The notes below the pieces were generated by a model. The model made no database searches, was not told the DNA's origin, and saw only the letters and a list, made by a program, of their open reading frames with translations. From Cytophagaceae bacterium (lineage in GTDB: Bacteria > Bacteroidota > Bacteroidia > Cytophagales > Spirosomataceae), in the NCBI GenBank assembly GCA_017984215.1, contig JAGOAA010000011.1, positions 1 through 55,365 of the forward strand: a stretch of 55,365 nucleotides of DNA, given 5' to 3'. Shown piece by piece: positions 35,706-44,486 of this stretch (position 1 is the first letter of the stretch; each line of letters begins with the position of its first letter). The position numbers and the translations under genes were made by a program.

Positions 35706-36473
35706 ATGTCAGTTGCACACACTGCCCCTGCTGTACCCGAAAACCTTTCATGGTCGGGTGGATCAGAACCTTTAAAAGCGAGTTACGGAAAATTAATGAT
35801 GTGGTTTTTCCTCCTATCAGATACATTTACGTTCTCTGCCTTATTGATCACTTACGGAATGATCCGTTTCAGCCAACCTGCATGGGAAGGAACTCCTGAA
35901 ACATTCTATTTCTCAACGACGCACTGGCCAATCCCAGAAAAAGTATTTGAAGCGGTTCCATTTTTACATGGAATGTCTTTGCCTTTGGTATTCGTAGGTA
36001 TCATGACCTTCATTTTGATCGCATCGTCCGTTACGATGGTATTAGCTGTAGAAGCTGGCCACCGCGGTGATCGTAAAGATGTAGAGAAATGGATGTTATG
36101 GACAATCGTAGGTGGGTTTACGTTCTTAGGCTCACAGGCTTGGGAGTGGACACACTTTATCCATGGTCCAGAGGATTTATCTTTAGCAGCAAAGCAATTA
36201 GTTGATGGCGTTATTTCGCCTATTGAAGGAGCCAACTTAGTTCGTAACCCATACGGTCCTCCTGCATTTGCGGATTTATTCTTCTTCATTACAGGATTCC
36301 ACGGAACACACGTATTCTCAGGCGTTATCTTGAATGTATTAATTTTCTTTAATGCAGCTACGGGAGTTTACGAGCGCAGAGGACATTATGAAATGGTTGA
36401 GAAAGTTGGTCTTTACTGGCACTTTGTTGACTTGGTTTGGGTATTCGTATTTACCTTCTTCTATTTAGTATAA
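35706..36473 (+). CDS. Cytochrome c oxidase subunit III, second copy
   Basis: The 255-residue subunit III paralogue has about five to six helices and the motifs GFHGTHVFSGVILN and GLYWHFVDLVWVFVF. A His in the WHFVD segment is typical. Its N-terminal region is longer. It lies 11 bases after the first copy. Two subunit III genes in tandem are common in this type of Bacteroidota locus, and one may be structural for the supercomplex. Confidence 0.92.
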   Translation: MSVAHTAPAVPENLSWSGGSEPLKASYGKLMMWFFLLSDTFTFSALLITYGMIRFSQPAWEGTPETFYFSTTHWPIPEKVFEAVPFLHGMSLPLVFVGIMTFILIASSVTMVLAVEAGHRGDRKDVEKWMLWTIVGGFTFLGSQAWEWTHFIHGPEDLSLAAKQLVDGVISPIEGANLVRNPYGPPAFADLFFFITGFHGTHVFSGVILNVLIFFNAATGVYERRGHYEMVEKVGLYWHFVDLVWVFVFTFFYLV

Positions 36474-36491
36474 TCTTTATTCATTGATATT

Positions 36492-36803
36492 ATGGCTCAC
36501 GTAGCACACGAAACTTCTGAAAAAGAAATCGCCGCTCCAAACACCGGAGCGATTTGGAAAACATTTTGGATCTTATTGATCTTAACGGCAATCGAATTCG
36601 TTATCGCATTCACGATGCCAGCTAATACCTTACGTGTTGCTATTTTCTGCGGCATGACCATCGTAAAAGCATTTTATATCGTTGGAGAATTCATGCACTT
36701 AAAGCATGAGGTGAAATCATTAATTTGGATGATTTTAGTTCCGACGCTCTTCGTGGTTTGGCTTTTAGTAGCCTTGATCTACGAAGGCGGTCACATGTAT
36801 TAG
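36492..36803 (+). CDS. Cytochrome c oxidase subunit IV
   Basis: The 103-residue protein has three membrane helices. It matches the CtaF/CyoD-like small subunit IV (pattern WKTFWILLILTAIEFVIAF, VKAFYIVGEFMHLKHE). These small subunits stabilise the oxidase core. It is 18 bases downstream of subunit III. Confidence 0.88.
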   Translation: MAHVAHETSEKEIAAPNTGAIWKTFWILLILTAIEFVIAFTMPANTLRVAIFCGMTIVKAFYIVGEFMHLKHEVKSLIWMILVPTLFVVWLLVALIYEGGHMY

Positions 36804-36828
36804 TCAACCCATTTTCCTACAAGGAATT

Positions 36829-37545
36829 ATGAATAAGAAGACAGGCATCTTATTAATTACATTAATAGTGCCTGTCTTTATCTTTTTAGGATTAAAGACA
36901 TTCGGCACTAACCACTACGAATTACCTCGTTTTATTCCCGCGATCGATTCGACGACGGGGGAAATTAAAATGGCCAAACGGTTAAATCCCCGCTGGAACG
37001 AGTCTGAACTCGATACCGTATTTCAAACGATTCCAGCTTTCCAGTTGACCGACGAAAGTGGCAAAGCATTTTCATCTAAGTACTTACAAGGCAAAATATA
37101 CATTGCTAATTTCTTCTTTACGCGTTGCGGAACCATTTGCCCTAAAATAACCTCACAGGTTAGTCGGGCAACAGACACCTTCAATCAAGACAAAGACATT
37201 CGTTTCATCTCTATATCGGTCGACCCGAACTACGATGAGCCTGCTAAGCTTTCCGCTTACGCGAAACGATTTGAAGCAGATTCTACGCGCTGGACCTTTT
37301 TAACTGGGGCAAAAAAAGAAATTTACCCATTAATCCTCAAGGGCTTTCACGTACCCTTGGCGGACGCATCTGAATATGACGCGGCAATTAAGAACCCAGA
37401 CGAAACATTTATCCATTCAGAACGTTTAGTTTTGGTAGATAAGTCGGGAGTTATTCGAGGATTCTACGATGGCACGGACAAAAAAGAAGTAGACCGCTTG
37501 ATTATGGAAATCAAAGTTTTAAAAAGCATTTATGCGACCGAATAA
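36829..37545 (+). CDS. SCO family copper-insertion protein
   Basis: The 238-residue protein is membrane-anchored by one N-terminal helix (about residues 6-24). Its thioredoxin fold has the copper-binding CxxxC in RCGTICPKI near residue 102 and the third ligand His in TFIHSERLVLVD. SCO proteins deliver copper to, or reduce, the CuA site of CoxB. The context next to oxidase genes fits. Confidence 0.93.
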   Translation: MNKKTGILLITLIVPVFIFLGLKTFGTNHYELPRFIPAIDSTTGEIKMAKRLNPRWNESELDTVFQTIPAFQLTDESGKAFSSKYLQGKIYIANFFFTRCGTICPKITSQVSRATDTFNQDKDIRFISISVDPNYDEPAKLSAYAKRFEADSTRWTFLTGAKKEIYPLILKGFHVPLADASEYDAAIKNPDETFIHSERLVLVDKSGVIRGFYDGTDKKEVDRLIMEIKVLKSIYATE

Positions 37546-37548
37546 AAT

Positions 37549-38082
37549 ATGATTACACTAACGAAATCCCCGAAGAATAATTTGATCATTAATGTGATCT
37601 CCATCGCGATACCCTTGGCGGTTGCAGGCCTATTATCATTGCCTAGCAAATTACCTTTGGGCGATTGGACCAAGATTCTTCCTCATTTGATTGGCATCAT
37701 CAATAGCACCACGGCATTAAGTTTAATCATTGCCTTGATTGCGGTGAAGAAAAACAACATTGAAGGCCATCGCAAAGCCATGGGAGCTGCCGTATTACAA
37801 GGTGCTGTTTTCTTAGTTTTATATATCTTATATCACGTTGCGAACGAATCCACAAAATTTGGCGGAGAAGGACTCATCAAAGGCATATATTTATTCTTGC
37901 TTTCCTCCCACATTATTCTTTCCATCGGCGTTGTTCGTTTGGTACTTATGGCTCTTTATCATGCATTAACAGGTGATATTAGCGCACACAAAAAAACAGT
38001 TAAGTGGGCTTACCCTATTTGGTTATATGTTTCCGTATCAGGTGTCATTGTTTACCTTATGATCTCCCCATATTATGTATAA
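37549..38082 (+). CDS. DUF420 membrane protein (CtaM-like)
   Basis: The 177-residue protein has about five membrane helices with conserved His residues in EGHRKAM, YHVANE and SSHIILS, typical of DUF420. In Firmicutes a DUF420 protein, CtaM, is needed for function of aa3 oxidase. A comparable assembly role is inferred here from the family and its position 3 bases after SCO. It overlaps the following small gene by 8 bases. Confidence 0.82.
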   Translation: MITLTKSPKNNLIINVISIAIPLAVAGLLSLPSKLPLGDWTKILPHLIGIINSTTALSLIIALIAVKKNNIEGHRKAMGAAVLQGAVFLVLYILYHVANESTKFGGEGLIKGIYLFLLSSHIILSIGVVRLVLMALYHALTGDISAHKKTVKWAYPIWLYVSVSGVIVYLMISPYYV

Positions 38083-38365
38083 GCGTATTTTAATACTCAT
38101 TTGCATATTGTTACTGATTCAACTGGATGTTGATGCACAATGTGCCATGTGTCGTACAACCGTAGAAAGTACTGTTTCAAACGGCCGTTCCAATATCGCT
38201 ACAGGATTAAATACGGGTATCTTATACTTATTAACAGCACCCTATTTATTGGTAGGAGCGGTCGCTTGGCTTTGGTTTAAACAAAGCAAGCAAGAGCAAA
38301 AAGAGCGTTTTGCCAAATGGCAATTACGTCAACGCGTTTCTCAATTGCTCAGCAAATCGAATTAA
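38075..38365 (+). CDS. Small membrane protein with CxMC motif at end of oxidase locus
   Basis: I do not recognise a named family. The 96-residue protein has a signal-like N-terminal hydrophobic segment, then QCAMCRTTVESTVSNG with a CxxC pair at about residues 23-26, a second hydrophobic helix (about 50-70) and a Lys/Gln-rich tail. Translational overlap with the DUF420 gene (8 bases) and position in the oxidase locus suggest a role in oxidase biogenesis, for example metal or redox handling at the outer membrane face. Its end overlaps convergent murI by 4 bases. Confidence 0.72.
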   Translation: MYKRILILICILLLIQLDVDAQCAMCRTTVESTVSNGRSNIATGLNTGILYLLTAPYLLVGAVAWLWFKQSKQEQKERFAKWQLRQRVSQLLSKSN

Positions 38366-39171
38366 TCCCAAATCGGGTATTGCGTTAATTTGATGGTTTC
38401 CCCAAAGAAAATCTGTGTCGATTTTTCGAAAGAATCGGTGTAGTCCGACACGAAAAATTGACGGGTTGAGGGGGCTTTAGAATCTACCAACAAATCTGCA
38501 TCCGCTAAAATTTGTTTGATCGCAGCTGCGACAATCAAAGATGTATCGATGACCTGAATTTGTCCGTGAAAGTATGCGTCAATCTGTTTCTTGATTAACG
38601 GATAGTGCGTACAACCCAAGATTAAGCCTTCAATGTTTTCCAGATTAGGATGCGCCAAATACTCCTTGATGATTTGTTCGGAGATGTTATTGTTGAAGAA
38701 GCCTTCCTCGATCATGGGTGCCAACAAAGGCGTCGCTAAGGATTTCACCTGAATTGATTTCCCAAGCGCTTCGGCTTTGGATGCATAAATGCCGGAGTTA
38801 ACCGTTTGTTTCGTCCCGATAAGTCCTATCGTTTTCTCAGCCCAGTTTTGGTCTAAATAATCAATGACCGGGTCGATGACATTGACGACGATTGCTTTGG
38901 TTCCTACATAGGTTTTAACCAAATCATAGGCCGCCGCAGAGGCTGAATTACATGCGATAAGGATTAGTTTGCAATTCTTTTCCATCAAGAAATTACAAAT
39001 CTTCAAGGAATAGGCTTGAATGGCCGTCGCTGATTTATCGCCATAGGGTAAATGCGCCGTATCGCCGAAATATACGATATGCTCATGCGGCATCATTTCC
39101 GTGATGGCATGCGCAAGCGTTAATCCGCCGATTCCACTATCAAAAATCCCAATGGGTGCTGCGTTTGGCAT
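38362..39171 (-). CDS. murI: Glutamate racemase
   Basis: The 269-residue enzyme makes D-glutamate for peptidoglycan. The first catalytic Cys lies in LIACNSASAAAYD (near residue 75) and the second in LGCTHYPLI (near 186). GIFDSGIGGLTL opens the fold. PYGDKS binds substrate. It is alone on the minus strand between the oxidase locus and the sigma factor. Confidence 0.96.
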   Translation of the reverse strand: MPNAAPIGIFDSGIGGLTLAHAITEMMPHEHIVYFGDTAHLPYGDKSATAIQAYSLKICNFLMEKNCKLILIACNSASAAAYDLVKTYVGTKAIVVNVIDPVIDYLDQNWAEKTIGLIGTKQTVNSGIYASKAEALGKSIQVKSLATPLLAPMIEEGFFNNNISEQIIKEYLAHPNLENIEGLILGCTHYPLIKKQIDAYFHGQIQVIDTSLIVAAAIKQILADADLLVDSKAPSTRQFFVSDYTDSFEKSTQIFFGETIKLTQYPIWD

Positions 39172-39269
39172 AGAAGTCTAATTGGATGTAAAGAACGGAA
39201 TTTTGGGATTCTTTTCAAACCCACGCAACCATTTTGACTTTTTAACCATCTTTACGTACAATTAACATT

Positions 39270-39827
39270 TTGTCAACTTTGCAAACACATTTACCCTCCG
39301 AAAACCTTGAGCGATCATTGGTGCAGGCCTGCAAAAAGCAGGACCGCAAGGGGCAACATGCGACATTTAATCGCTATTCGGGGAAAATGATGGCTGTTTG
39401 TCGTAGGTATTTAGGCAATGGCCCTGATGCAGAAGATGCGTTGATGGAAGGATTTATGAAAGTCTTTTCCAAAGTGGAAACATTTAATGAGGCAGGAAGT
39501 TTTGAGGGATGGATTCGGCGAATTGTCGTCAACGAATGTTTGATGAAGATCCGAAAGCAAGGAGATGTATTCACAAAAAACATTGAAGAGGCCTGGGATG
39601 TGGGTGAGCCCGCCGATGCGCTGATGCATCTTCGGACGGCAGAAATTGAAGCCATCATTGCGGAATTGCCTCCTGGTTATCGAATGATATTTAAATTATA
39701 TGCGATAGAAGGATATAGTCATGAAGAGATTGCCACATTAGTAGGTATCTCCTCGGGAACATCAAAATCACAATTATCAAGAGCTCGGACAATGATCCAG
39801 CAAAAAATAAAAGTTATTGAATCATGA
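39270..39827 (+). CDS. ECF RNA polymerase sigma factor (sigma-70 family)
   Basis: The 185-residue protein has region 2 (ATFNRYSGKMMAVCRRYLG, AEDALMEGFMKVF, FEGWIRRIVVNECLM) and region 4 (LPPGYRMIFKLYAIEGYSHE, then SGTSKSQLSRAR as recognition helix). Regions 1 and 3 are missing, as in ECF factors. The start is uncertain: the given one is TTG at 39270, which overlaps a promoter-like CAACTTTG, so TTG or GTG codons at 39318-39321 are also possible. It is coupled by ATGA to the next gene. Confidence 0.88.
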   Translation: MSTLQTHLPSENLERSLVQACKKQDRKGQHATFNRYSGKMMAVCRRYLGNGPDAEDALMEGFMKVFSKVETFNEAGSFEGWIRRIVVNECLMKIRKQGDVFTKNIEEAWDVGEPADALMHLRTAEIEAIIAELPPGYRMIFKLYAIEGYSHEEIATLVGISSGTSKSQLSRARTMIQQKIKVIES

Positions 39828-40546
39828 AAAAGCCAAATAATACTTCCTGGGAAGCGCTTGAAAAAGCTTGGCAAAAGCAAATTCAAGCACAAGAATCCGA
39901 TATTCCTGCCAACATGTGGGAACGCATGGAGCAACGCATGGATGAAAAGCCTGTACGACCGCTTTGGTTGCGCATGAACACCTGGGTATGGTCGGCCGCG
40001 GCCGTATTAGCCGTGATCATTGGTTTAAATTGGGAGGGTAATGTCGAAATGCCACAGCAATCGAATACGATACAACAAGCAATAAGTTCAGGGATAAAGT
40101 CAAGTGCCGCAACTAATACGCTTGCATTAGCAGTACGTGAGCCCAATACTAAGCCCCAACCTATCTCGAATGTCCTTTCCAATCAGGCGATCACGCCTGC
40201 CGCTGAGCCCATCGTTATTCAAAAGGACCCACAACCTCAGGTGGCGCAGGCAGAGAAGGCACCTGAGCAGCCGGAGGAAGTTTGGGTACGTATTGACATT
40301 GATCCGGTGGAGGAAACCGCGAAGTCCATAAGCGTTGCCCAGCGAGAAGACGTACCGGTACTGACGAAGAAGAAAACCTTTGTGGGGCGTTTATTAAAGC
40401 AAGTCAAACAAGTCGTTGCAGGCGAGCAACTCGATTGGCAAGAATTAAAGGAAGGGAATCGGTCATTGGAAGATGGCATTCACCAAGTCGCAAATACCTA
40501 TTATCGAACAGAACAAACCGTTAAACAAACATTTCAAATACAATGA
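39824..40546 (+). CDS. Putative anti-sigma factor
   Basis: The 240-residue protein has a soluble N-terminal part (WEALEKAWQKQIQAQESDIPANMWERMEQRMDE), one membrane helix (WVWSAAAVLAVIIGLNW, about residues 49-65) and a long Pro/Glu-rich periplasmic tail. That is the layout of an ECF anti-sigma factor, although I see no zinc-binding anti-sigma motif. Its ATGA overlaps with both neighbours support a sigma / anti-sigma / target unit. Family name unknown, role inferred from topology and context. Confidence 0.65.
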   Translation: MKKPNNTSWEALEKAWQKQIQAQESDIPANMWERMEQRMDEKPVRPLWLRMNTWVWSAAAVLAVIIGLNWEGNVEMPQQSNTIQQAISSGIKSSAATNTLALAVREPNTKPQPISNVLSNQAITPAAEPIVIQKDPQPQVAQAEKAPEQPEEVWVRIDIDPVEETAKSISVAQREDVPVLTKKKTFVGRLLKQVKQVVAGEQLDWQELKEGNRSLEDGIHQVANTYYRTEQTVKQTFQIQ

Positions 40547-41778
40547 GAACATTAATCTTCATCATCCTATTGGGATTGACACAGCCGCTTTTGGGAAATA
40601 ATAATCCAGACAGCTTATTACTTAAAATTGACAAACGGAATCAAACCCTCCTAGGCGGGAATCAAGACACGAAGAAAACCCTGCGAGAAGAGCTAGAAAA
40701 GGTTTTCCAAAGTAAGGGTTTGGTACTAACCGATAGTCTATGGCAAAATATTCGGACAGTTATCAAAACTGATTCGGAAGGTGACAGCAGTTTATCTGTT
40801 CAAATCGGAAAGAGTAAGGTCAAAATAGGTGTCATCAAATCTGGCGCTACCTTTACGGGTCCACAAAAGTCATTTAAAATGACCTATCCGAATGACGATC
40901 GCAAGAAGATTGACATTGCAACGGATAGCTTGGGCAAAGCGATTGTCATTCATAGCGATGGAAAAGAGGAAGTACGCGTAGGGTGGAATGGGATCCATGT
41001 CAAAGATGGAAAAGAAGAAGTCCATGTGGATTGGAATGGCGTACGCGTAAAAGAGGCGAATGGCGAAGAGACAAATGTGACCTGGGGCAAGGATTCGCCA
41101 AAAGAAGAGCAGAAGAATAAGAATAAAGACTTGTATCAGCGAAAAGGGTTTAATGTTTATATCGGTCTCAACGGATTAGCGGGAAAAATGCCAGAAAGTG
41201 TAATTGCCATTTACCCGAGTCCATACCTAAATTCAGATCCGGAATTAAAACCATTGGGTTCTCGATTTGTGAGTCTAGATTTTACACATTCCGCTACAAT
41301 CGCGCGAGGAAAGAAAAGTGCATTCAAAGTGGGTTATGGATTATCATTTGATTGGTATAATTTCATGTTTGATCATAACCGCGTGGTAAACAAGGCGTCA
41401 TCGGCAACCAATTTCCAACCGATATTGGTTGGGGGGAATGAGGTCCAATTAAGTAAAAATAAACTGACTGTGTCCTACATTACGTTACCTATCGTTCCAC
41501 ATGTGGTATTTAGCAAGCAGTCGGCGGTCCGCATGATCGGCTTAGGAGGCTATGTAAGTTATCGATTGGATAGTTGGACGAAAACCATTGAAGAAAAGAC
41601 AGACAACTTATCTCGGATCGGGTCGAATTTCAATTTGAATCAAGTGCGCTATGGGGTAAAAGCTGAAGTTGCGTTGCGCCATGTAGGCGAGTTGTTCTTT
41701 AATTATGATTTATCCCCCTTATTCAAAAAGGATTTAGGACCACAATTAACGGCATTTAGCTTCGGAATTAAACTTTAA
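40543..41778 (+). CDS. Outer membrane beta-barrel protein with beta repeats
   Basis: The 411-residue protein has a signal peptide (MRTLIFIILLGLTQPLLG), a charged soluble segment and a C-terminal region of alternating strands ending in ITLFSFGIKL-type aromatic barrel closure (LTAFSFGIKL). Residues about 139-175 hold three copies of a short motif like DGKEEVHVDWNGVRVK. It may be an outer membrane porin-like protein whose folding state is sensed by the coupled sigma/anti-sigma pair. The family is not recognised beyond that. Confidence 0.7.
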   Translation: MRTLIFIILLGLTQPLLGNNNPDSLLLKIDKRNQTLLGGNQDTKKTLREELEKVFQSKGLVLTDSLWQNIRTVIKTDSEGDSSLSVQIGKSKVKIGVIKSGATFTGPQKSFKMTYPNDDRKKIDIATDSLGKAIVIHSDGKEEVRVGWNGIHVKDGKEEVHVDWNGVRVKEANGEETNVTWGKDSPKEEQKNKNKDLYQRKGFNVYIGLNGLAGKMPESVIAIYPSPYLNSDPELKPLGSRFVSLDFTHSATIARGKKSAFKVGYGLSFDWYNFMFDHNRVVNKASSATNFQPILVGGNEVQLSKNKLTVSYITLPIVPHVVFSKQSAVRMIGLGGYVSYRLDSWTKTIEEKTDNLSRIGSNFNLNQVRYGVKAEVALRHVGELFFNYDLSPLFKKDLGPQLTAFSFGIKL

Positions 41779-41810
41779 TAAAAAAATATCACATTTTTTT
41801 TAGCGAGAGC

Positions 41811-41841
41811 TTTGCGGAAATCAAAAAAGGAGCTACTTTTG
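41811..41841 (+). promoter_or_regulatory. Promoter of the tRNA-Tyr-Gly-Thr-tuf transcript
   Basis: TTTG (41811-41814), exactly 19 bases, then TACTTTTG (41834-41841). It lies 41 bases upstream of tRNA-Tyr. Confidence 0.85.
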
Positions 41842-41882
41842 CGAACTATTTCAGCAAAACGTTTCGCTGAAACAAAATGAAT

Positions 41883-41965
41883 GGGGATATACCAGAGCGG
41901 CCAAATGGGGCAGACTGTAAATCTGCTGGTGAATGCCTACGGTGGTTCGAATCCATCTGTCCCCA
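41883..41965 (+). tRNA. tRNA-Tyr (anticodon GTA)
   Basis: The 83-base type II tRNA has acceptor GGGGATA / TGTCCCC, anticodon loop ctgtaaa with GTA and a long variable arm. 3' CCA is not encoded. Confidence 0.96.
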
Positions 41966-42011
41966 CATTTTTTTATTGAATTTAGATTCTTTTTACAGGA
42001 GAATCTAGCCA

Positions 42012-42084
42012 GCGGGAGTAGCTCATTTGGTAGAGCGATAGCCTTCCAAGCTATAGGTGGCGGGTTCGAGCCCCGTCTCCCGCT
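42012..42084 (+). tRNA. tRNA-Gly (anticodon TCC)
   Basis: The 73-base cloverleaf has acceptor GCGGGAG / CTCCCGC and anticodon loop cttccaa with TCC. T-loop TTCGAGC. No encoded CCA. Confidence 0.96.
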
Positions 42085-42178
42085 CAGAATAAAGATGTTG
42101 CTTAGGAGAAAACCGCCTGAGTAATATTTTTATTTGTGGTAAGTCTAATGAGGCAAGCCAAAATGGCCGCAAGGTTTT

Positions 42179-42250
<72 letters not shown>

Positions 42251-42326
42251 CTAGGCATGAAGCAAGGCCGAATTTGAATAAGTACAATTTGAAATTTTTT
42301 ATAACTTAATTAAGAACTAAATAATC

Positions 42327-43514
42327 ATGGCAAAAGAGAATTTTGACCGAAGTAAACCCCACGTTAACATTGGTACAATTGGCCACGTTGACCACGGTAA
42401 AACAACTTTAACAGCTGCTATCACTAAAGTTCTTTCTGAAAAAGGTCTTGCTGAGAAGAAAGATTTCTCTTCCATTGACTCTGCTCCAGAAGAAAAAGAG
42501 CGTGGTATCACGATTAACACGGCTCACGTTGAGTATTCAACAGCTAACCGTCACTATGCACACGTTGACTGTCCAGGTCACGCGGATTACGTGAAGAACA
42601 TGGTTACTGGTGCTGCTCAGATGGACGGTGCTATCTTGGTAGTTGCTGCAACTGACGGACCAATGCCACAAACTCGTGAGCACATCCTTTTGGCTCGCCA
42701 AGTAGGTGTACCTCAATTGGTAGTTTTCATGAACAAAGTGGACATGGTAGACGATCCAGAATTATTAGAATTAGTTGAAATGGAGATCCGTGAGCTTCTT
42801 TCATTCTACGAATTCGATGGCGATAACATTCCAGTAATCCAAGGATCTGCTTTAGGTGGATTGAACGGAGATGCTAAATGGGTAGCTACTATCGATGCGT
42901 TAATGGATGCAGTAGATTCTTGGATTCCACTTCCTAAGCGTGATGTTGATAAGGCATTCTTGATGCCAGTTGAAGACGTATTCTCGATCACAGGTCGTGG
43001 TACTGTAGCAACAGGTAAAATCGAGACTGGTGTTATTAACTCAGGTGAAGCAGTTGATATCTTAGGTATGGGAGCTGAAAACTTGAAATCAGTAGTAACT
43101 GGTGTTGAGATGTTCCGTAAGATCTTAGATCGCGGTGAAGCTGGTGATAACGTAGGTTTATTGTTACGTGGTATTGAGAAAACTGATATCCGTCGTGGTA
43201 TGGTAATCTGTAAGCCAGGTTCAGTGAAGCCTCACACTAAATTCAAAGCAGAGGTTTATATCTTGTCAAAAGAAGAAGGTGGACGTCACACTCCATTCTT
43301 TAACAAATACCGTCCACAATTCTACTTCCGTACGACAGACGTAACAGGTGAAATTACTTTACCTGCAGGAGTTGAAATGTGTATGCCTGGTGATAACTTA
43401 ACAATTGATGTTACGTTATTGAACGCAGTAGCTATGGACAAAGGTTTACGTTTCGCGATTCGTGAAGGTGGCCGTACTGTAGGTGCAGGTCAGGTAACTG
43501 AAATCTTAGACTAA
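42327..43514 (+). CDS. tuf: Elongation factor Tu
   Basis: The 395-residue GTPase delivers aminoacyl-tRNA. Motifs are G1 GHVDHGKTT, the switch I segment [16 protein letters not shown]3 DCPGHADY and G4 NKVDMVD. The start is [20 protein letters not shown]. It is preceded by three tRNA genes in the same transcript and followed by a clear terminator. The codon bias is strong, as expected for an abundant protein. Confidence 0.99.
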   Translation: MAKENFDRSKPHVNIGTIGHVDHGKTTLTAAITKVLSEKGLAEKKDFSSIDSAPEEKERGITINTAHVEYSTANRHYAHVDCPGHADYVKNMVTGAAQMDGAILVVAATDGPMPQTREHILLARQVGVPQLVVFMNKVDMVDDPELLELVEMEIRELLSFYEFDGDNIPVIQGSALGGLNGDAKWVATIDALMDAVDSWIPLPKRDVDKAFLMPVEDVFSITGRGTVATGKIETGVINSGEAVDILGMGAENLKSVVTGVEMFRKILDRGEAGDNVGLLLRGIEKTDIRRGMVICKPGSVKPHTKFKAEVYILSKEEGGRHTPFFNKYRPQFYFRTTDVTGEITLPAGVEMCMPGDNLTIDVTLLNAVAMDKGLRFAIREGGRTVGAGQVTEILD

Positions 43515-43532
43515 TTTTAATTAGCCTATACG

Positions 43533-43565
43533 GAAAAGAGCGGTCATTGACCGCTCTTTTTTTTT
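43533..43565 (+). terminator. Intrinsic terminator after tuf
   Basis: An 11-bp stem aaagagcggtc / gaccgctcttt (43534-43544 with 43548-43558) with a 3-base loop, followed by about seven more Ts. Confidence 0.93.
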
Positions 43566-43580
43566 GTATACTTGTGAGAA

Positions 43581-43642
43581 GCCTAGGCGTGTCCTTCAGC
43601 TTTGGCAATCCTGATAGGTTTGCCAAAGCTAGCGCCTGAGGC
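43581..43642. repeat. Long imperfect inverted repeat between tuf and NIPSNAP gene
   Basis: Inner arms agctttggcaa / ttgccaaagct (43598-43608 and 43620-43630) are 11-bp perfect. Outer arms gcctaggcg / cgcctgaggc (43581-43589 and 43633-43642) pair with one bulge. The element is about 62 bases and has no T-run. Function unknown. Confidence 0.7.
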
Positions 43643-43674
43643 TTGAACGATTTTAATCTCTAACATATTATCTC

Positions 43675-44421
43675 ATGAAAAAGTTATTCCTCATATTATC
43701 AGTAATCTTATTTTCATATTCAGCTTTCTGCCAGGAATATTACGAAATCAGAACCTACACAATGAAATTCCGAGGCAATACGGCCATTTTGGAAAACTAT
43801 TTGTCCAAAGCCCTCATTCCGGCATTGAATAAATATGGTGTCAGTAAAGTTGGGGTATTTAAAGACCTTGGAAAACCAGAGCCAGCCGTCTTGGTTGTCG
43901 CGATTCCGTTTGCCAATCTGGAAGCCTACGCGGGCTATAAAGATGCGTTGGCAAAAGATGCCAACTACCTTGATGCCGCAAAGACCTATTTTGAACAAGT
44001 GGGAACGGAAAAACCGCTCTTTGAAAAAATTAGCACGTATTTGGCAAAAGGATTTACCGGGCACCCCACGATGAAGTTGCCCGTTACGAACGCAGGAAGA
44101 GTGTATGAGTGGCGTACCTATGAGGCCTATAATGAAGATGCTTTGCGTAGAAAAGTAGCCATGTTTAATGATGATGAATTGAAAATCTTTGACCGCGTAG
44201 GATTACACAATGTGTTTTTTGGGGAGGCCCTCGCAGGTGAAAACACCCCATGCCTAACCTACATGGTTGCCTTTGAAAACATGGCCGAACGCGATGCGAA
44301 TTGGGCGAAATTTGGCGCAGATGCCGACTGGAAACGAATCGTCAATGATCCTCGTTATATCAATAGTCATTCGAAAACCGTGCGTCGATTTTTAGAACCG
44401 ACACTCTATTCCCAATGGTAA
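43675..44421 (+). CDS. NIPSNAP family protein with signal peptide
   Basis: The 248-residue protein has a signal peptide (MKKLFLILSVILFSYSAFCQ) and two ferredoxin-like NIPSNAP domains: YYEIRTYTMKFRGN (about residues 21-120) and RVYEWRTYEAYNE (about 142-245). NIPSNAP proteins have no settled activity in bacteria. It lies between tuf and tRNA-Trp, separated by terminators, so it is a standalone gene inserted in the tuf-secE region. No promoter motif of good quality was seen upstream. Confidence 0.85.
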   Translation: MKKLFLILSVILFSYSAFCQEYYEIRTYTMKFRGNTAILENYLSKALIPALNKYGVSKVGVFKDLGKPEPAVLVVAIPFANLEAYAGYKDALAKDANYLDAAKTYFEQVGTEKPLFEKISTYLAKGFTGHPTMKLPVTNAGRVYEWRTYEAYNEDALRRKVAMFNDDELKIFDRVGLHNVFFGEALAGENTPCLTYMVAFENMAERDANWAKFGADADWKRIVNDPRYINSHSKTVRRFLEPTLYSQW

Positions 44422-44444
44422 AAAATCAATAAAACTAAGAGAGG

Positions 44445-44475
44445 TTTGTTAATTAGGTTTTTTTATCTAAATTTG
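44445..44475 (+). promoter_or_regulatory. Promoter of the tRNA-Trp-secE-nusG transcript
   Basis: TTTG (44445-44448), exactly 19 bases, then TAAATTTG (44468-44475), 11 bases upstream of tRNA-Trp. Confidence 0.85.
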
Positions 44476-44486
44476 CAATCCTTTCT

